Source: WYZ-LMO2 sp038731605
Lineage (GTDB): Archaea > Halobacteriota > Archaeoglobi > Archaeoglobales > Archaeoglobaceae
Length of the DNA stretch: 64,000 bases
Direction of reading: 5' to 3'
Assembly (NCBI GenBank): GCA_038731605.1
Contig: JAVYQP010000006.1
Location: 17,457 to 81,456, forward strand
Shown here: in pieces, positions 61,759-64,000 of the stretch
Position numbering within the stretch: position 1 is the stretch's first letter
Layout of the letters: every line of letters starts with the position of its first letter
Program-made: the position numbers and the translations under genes
Notes under the pieces: model-generated
What the model saw: only the letters and a program-made list of their open reading frames with translations
Databases searched by the model: none
Told to the model about the DNA's origin: nothing

Positions 61759-62767
61759 GTAGAAATCGGAAAACCCTGAAAACGGGTATTGAAAGATTTC
61801 CAGCAAGAACTTCTGGACGACGTTGTTTGATGTGTAGAAATCGGAAAACCCTGAAAACGGGTATTGAAAGGAATTCATACAGACAAGAAACCGAGGGGGC
61901 TCCGTAGAAATCGGAAAACCCTGAAAACGGGTATTGAAAGTTTGGCGTGTATGATCTTGCTATATGCATAATAGCATAGGTAGAAATCGGAAAACCCTGA
62001 AAACGGGTATTGAAAGTCCTTCCTTCTTCTCGCCATATCTCCTTTTCTTCTGGCGTGTAGAAATCGGAAAACCCTGAAAACGGGTATTGAAAGAGAACGG
62101 TATAGATTGACGTTGGAAGATCCCAAACACGTAGAAATCGGAAAACCCTGAAAACGGGTATTGAAAGTTGGAACACGAGGCTTAATTTCTTACACTTTGT
62201 TTATGAGTAGAAATCGGAAAACCCTGAAAACGGGTATTGAAAGGGGCTTAAGAACTCCGGTGGAGCAGTGGTCTCTTTCGTAGAAATCGGAAAACCCTGA
62301 AAACGGGTATTGAAAGTCTTCCAGTTCTTCCCGATAGAGCGGAACTTCGTCGAGTAGAAATCGGAAAACCCTGAAAACGGGTATTGAAAGAAAGGAGGAA
62401 GAATCCCAAGTTAATATAGCGAGCTATCAGTAGAAATCGGAAAACCCTGAAAACGGGTATTGAAAGTCGGTCTTATCGTCGGCGATATCGTCGGTCTTGG
62501 AATTGCGTAGAAATCGGAAAACCCTGAAAACGGGTATTGAAAGAACATTGCACCTACAAGCTTTCGCTTCAGTTCTTCCAAGTAGAAATCGGAAAACCCT
62601 GAAAACGGGTATTGAAAGTGTTCGTGACAGCAGTGAGTGAGGTTTAGGAGTTTTTTGGTAGAAATCGGAAAACCCTGAAAACGGGTATTGAAAGCCAGTT
62701 AACCTTCTATATAACTCACCAATAAACTGCGTAGAAATCGGAAAACCCTGAAAACGGGTATTGAAAA
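61759..62767 (+). CRISPR. CRISPR array, 14 repeats of 37 bp, 13 spacers
   Basis: Repeat starts: 61759, 61834, 61904, 61980, 62057, 62131, 62207, 62280, 62354, 62430, 62507, 62582, 62658, 62731. The 37-base repeat begins GTAGAAATCGGAAAACCCTG and ends AAAACGGGTATTGAAAG. All are identical except the last base of the final repeat (A for G). The core CCC-tgaaaa-CGGG can form a small hairpin. The end ATTGAAAG matches the usual 8-base crRNA handle, so transcription runs on the + strand. Spacers are 33-40 bases. Open frames on the minus strand over the array are artefacts of the repeat. Confidence 0.99.
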
Positions 62768-62802
62768 GTCTAAATAGCGCTTTTAAGATTGTTAATCTAT
62801 TT

Positions 62803-62838
62803 GTGGAAATCCAAGAATTGAAAACAGTTGTTGAGACT
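62803..62838 (+). repeat. degenerate 15th CRISPR repeat at the trailer end
   Basis: GTGGAAATCCAAGAATTGAA onward follows the array repeat with a 2-base gap and several changes (GTaGAAATCg, GAAAACgGgT, TTGAaA). It begins 35 bases after the last full repeat, a normal spacer length. It marks the old, leader-distal end of the array. Confidence 0.65.
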
Positions 62839-62895
62839 TAGCACTTCAAAAACCGAACGCTTTAAAACTTCGTAGGGTGAAAAATAAAAGCAAGT

Positions 62896-63264
62896 CTAAC
62901 GGTTAACGGATCTCTTGTTGAGCTCATCGATTAGACTTTTAGCATTGTGCCATTTCACGTAAAGCTCACAGAACTTCTTCAGATCTCTGCCAGCAATCCT
63001 CAGTATCTCACTGGCGATTTTTTCTGCGACCATTATGCATTCTCTCTTATCCTTAGCTCTCTCAAAAGCCCTCTCATCGATCATAGCTGAGAGTATGTGG
63101 TTCTTCAAGGCTTCTTTTTTGGATTGCACATCACTTAGGTAAATCAGATCGTAATACGATCTCCTCAGCGCTGATTCGACTATTTTTTGGAGTCTGCTCG
63201 AGACCTCAAAGTCTCTTGCCATTTTTGGCAGTGATTTATGAAAACTCTTCACTTCTTCGAGCAT
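62896..63264 (-). CDS. small helical protein next to type III RAMP gene (possible Cas11-type small subunit)
   Basis: About 122 residues, all helical and basic, with the ends LEEVKSFHKSLPKMARDFEVSSRLQ and KSLIDELNKRSVNR. It is not clearly recognised. Size, helical content and position just after a RAMP gene fit a small subunit (Csm2/Cmr5-like), but an accessory protein is equally possible. A GTG at 63273 overlaps the RAMP stop; the ATG at 63264 is chosen. The frame is open further upstream inside the RAMP gene. Confidence 0.6.
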   Translation of the reverse strand: MLEEVKSFHKSLPKMARDFEVSSRLQKIVESALRRSYYDLIYLSDVQSKKEALKNHILSAMIDERAFERAKDKRECIMVAEKIASEILRIAGRDLKKFCELYVKWHNAKSLIDELNKRSVNR

Positions 63265-63265
63265 C

Positions 63266-64000
63266 TCAAACACCCGCAAATATTTTCTTACCGTATTTCG
63301 AAATTCTGTCCCCGAACTCTTTTTTGAACTTTTCAATCGAATCCCTCGCATCCCTTGCCTCTTTTTTGAGCTCAAAAGCTTCGAACTTTATCTCGTAAAT
63401 CTTCACTTCCGAAGGTTGCATTTGCCCAAATCCTTGGGGTTTCCCGTAACTGATTTTGAAGACCGCATTTTCAATTCCGAACCCCATCGATACGAGCAAT
63501 CCTCCAAGCTCAATTTCATTCAAGTTGTATGCTACCAGTTTTCCTTTAACAACGGAGCCAGAGGGGATGCACTCCAAGAGACCATACCTTTTCGTCCGTG
63601 GAGCTCTTTGGGTGTAAAACTTGACGTGCCTATCTTTGCTTATATTCGGTTTCCACTGCCATAGGACTTCAACCTTTTTAAGTTCCTTTTTTTCTGGCTT
63701 TAAATCAGAAAAGAAGACCTTCGAGATCACAGCTTTGTTTCTCGTTGCCCCAAAGAGGTTTGCAGTCATTTCTGCTTTTCCGGTTAAAGCCAAGAAGTTC
63801 GTCGAAACCGCACCCTTGAAGCTCGATCCCGGAATTACTGGGAAACCCTCAGAATTCCTATGGTGCAAAAGCAGAATGCTATACTTCCCACTCTCGGAGA
63901 CCAATGTTTTATCCCCGCTCGAAATGTGCAGGTCACTTTTCAGCTTGAAGCTCGGCTCGATTAAGAGAAAGTTTTCAAACTTTTCCCTGCTTTCTGGCTT
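63266..64000 (-). CDS. type III CRISPR RAMP (Cas7-group) protein, 5' truncated by window
   Basis: 244 codons are visible and the frame stays open to the window edge, so the N-terminus is missing. DLHISSGDKTLVSESGKY, then PVIPGSSFKGAVSTNF and the C-terminal GFGIENAVFKISYGKPQGFGQM (G-rich loop) are typical of Csm3/Cmr4/Csx7-type RAMP subunits. The PGSSFKG motif is a strong marker of type III backbone or cap subunits. More genes of this system are expected beyond 64000. The first ATG in view (63904) is internal. Confidence 0.82.
   Translation of the reverse strand, partial: KPESREKFENFLLIEPSFKLKSDLHISSGDKTLVSESGKYSILLLHHRNSEGFPVIPGSSFKGAVSTNFLALTGKAEMTANLFGATRNKAVISKVFFSDLKPEKKELKKVEVLWQWKPNISKDRHVKFYTQRAPRTKRYGLLECIPSGSVVKGKLVAYNLNEIELGGLLVSMGFGIENAVFKISYGKPQGFGQMQPSEVKIYEIKFEAFELKKEARDARDSIEKFKKEFGDRISKYGKKIFAGV

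Noticed and set aside
61676..62176. Long minus-strand open frames across the CRISPR array with a repeated FQYPFSGFSDFY-like peptide
   Set aside because: The peptide is just the 37-base repeat translated in successive frames; spacers differ and no promoter or ribosome site fits.

Overview
The window comes from a hyperthermophilic, sulfate-reducing euryarchaeon of the order Archaeoglobales, close to Archaeoglobus. The main evidence is a sat / small conserved gene / aprB / aprA cluster, archaeosine tRNA modification genes (tgtA, arcS), Pus10, RtcB, topoisomerase VI subunit A, an archaeal family-B DNA polymerase, Hjc, and an Archaeoglobus-type alanine dehydrogenase. A 5S rRNA gene stands alone, away from any 16S/23S. 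Many genes have a TATA-like box about 24 bases before the start codon, as expected for leaderless archaeal mRNAs. The species cannot be fixed from the sequence alone.

Layout. 1-4.5 kb: end of tgtA, arcS, an internally duplicated small protein, alanine dehydrogenase and a Dph6-type ligase. 4.5-9.6 kb: dissimilatory sulfate activation and APS reduction (sat, small protein, aprB, aprA), then a DUF166 gene. 9.6-19.5 kb: rtcB, ilvD, a CBS / PhoU-like / PiT phosphate module, 5S rRNA, pus10, sir2, xth and a radical SAM-TRAM enzyme. 19.6-21.8 kb: a CPH-type (CopB-like) P-type ATPase whose CGN-rich arginine codons differ from its neighbours and suggest transfer; tRNA-Phe follows. 22-32.9 kb: LysE-type exporter, phosphomannose isomerase homologue, top6A, an ATP-grasp/GCS2 amidoligase cassette, polB, manC and a DUF1646 transporter.

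33-38.4 kb holds a tightly overlapping minus-strand operon. It encodes a CARF-like/winged-helix regulator, an RmuC-like protein, a metallo-beta-lactamase/beta-CASP protein, a second small CARF-like protein, a PIN-domain protein and a HAD phosphatase. Two nucleotide-sensor-like folds with several nuclease-like proteins, separate from the CRISPR locus, make this the best candidate for an undescribed system. 38.5-50 kb: tRNA-Leu, a PAS-GAF protein with a degenerate kinase core plus a membrane coiled-coil partner, a ferritin / flavin reductase / mini-rubrerythrin operon, hjc, a SpoIIM-like protein, a CcmC-like protein, tRNA-Arg, an ABC importer with a divergent HTH regulator around a perfect 13-bp inverted repeat, gatC-gatA, SpoVG and a TPR protein.

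50-64 kb is a CRISPR-Cas region. It has an adaptation operon (csa1-cas1-cas4), a type I-A interference operon on the other strand (csa5-cas7-cas5-cas8a2-cas3'-cas3''-cas2), csa3-cas6, a Csx1-type CARF-HEPN RNase, a leader, and an array of 14 repeats of 37 bp plus one decayed repeat. After the array come a small helical protein and a RAMP protein of what looks like a type III system running off the right edge.
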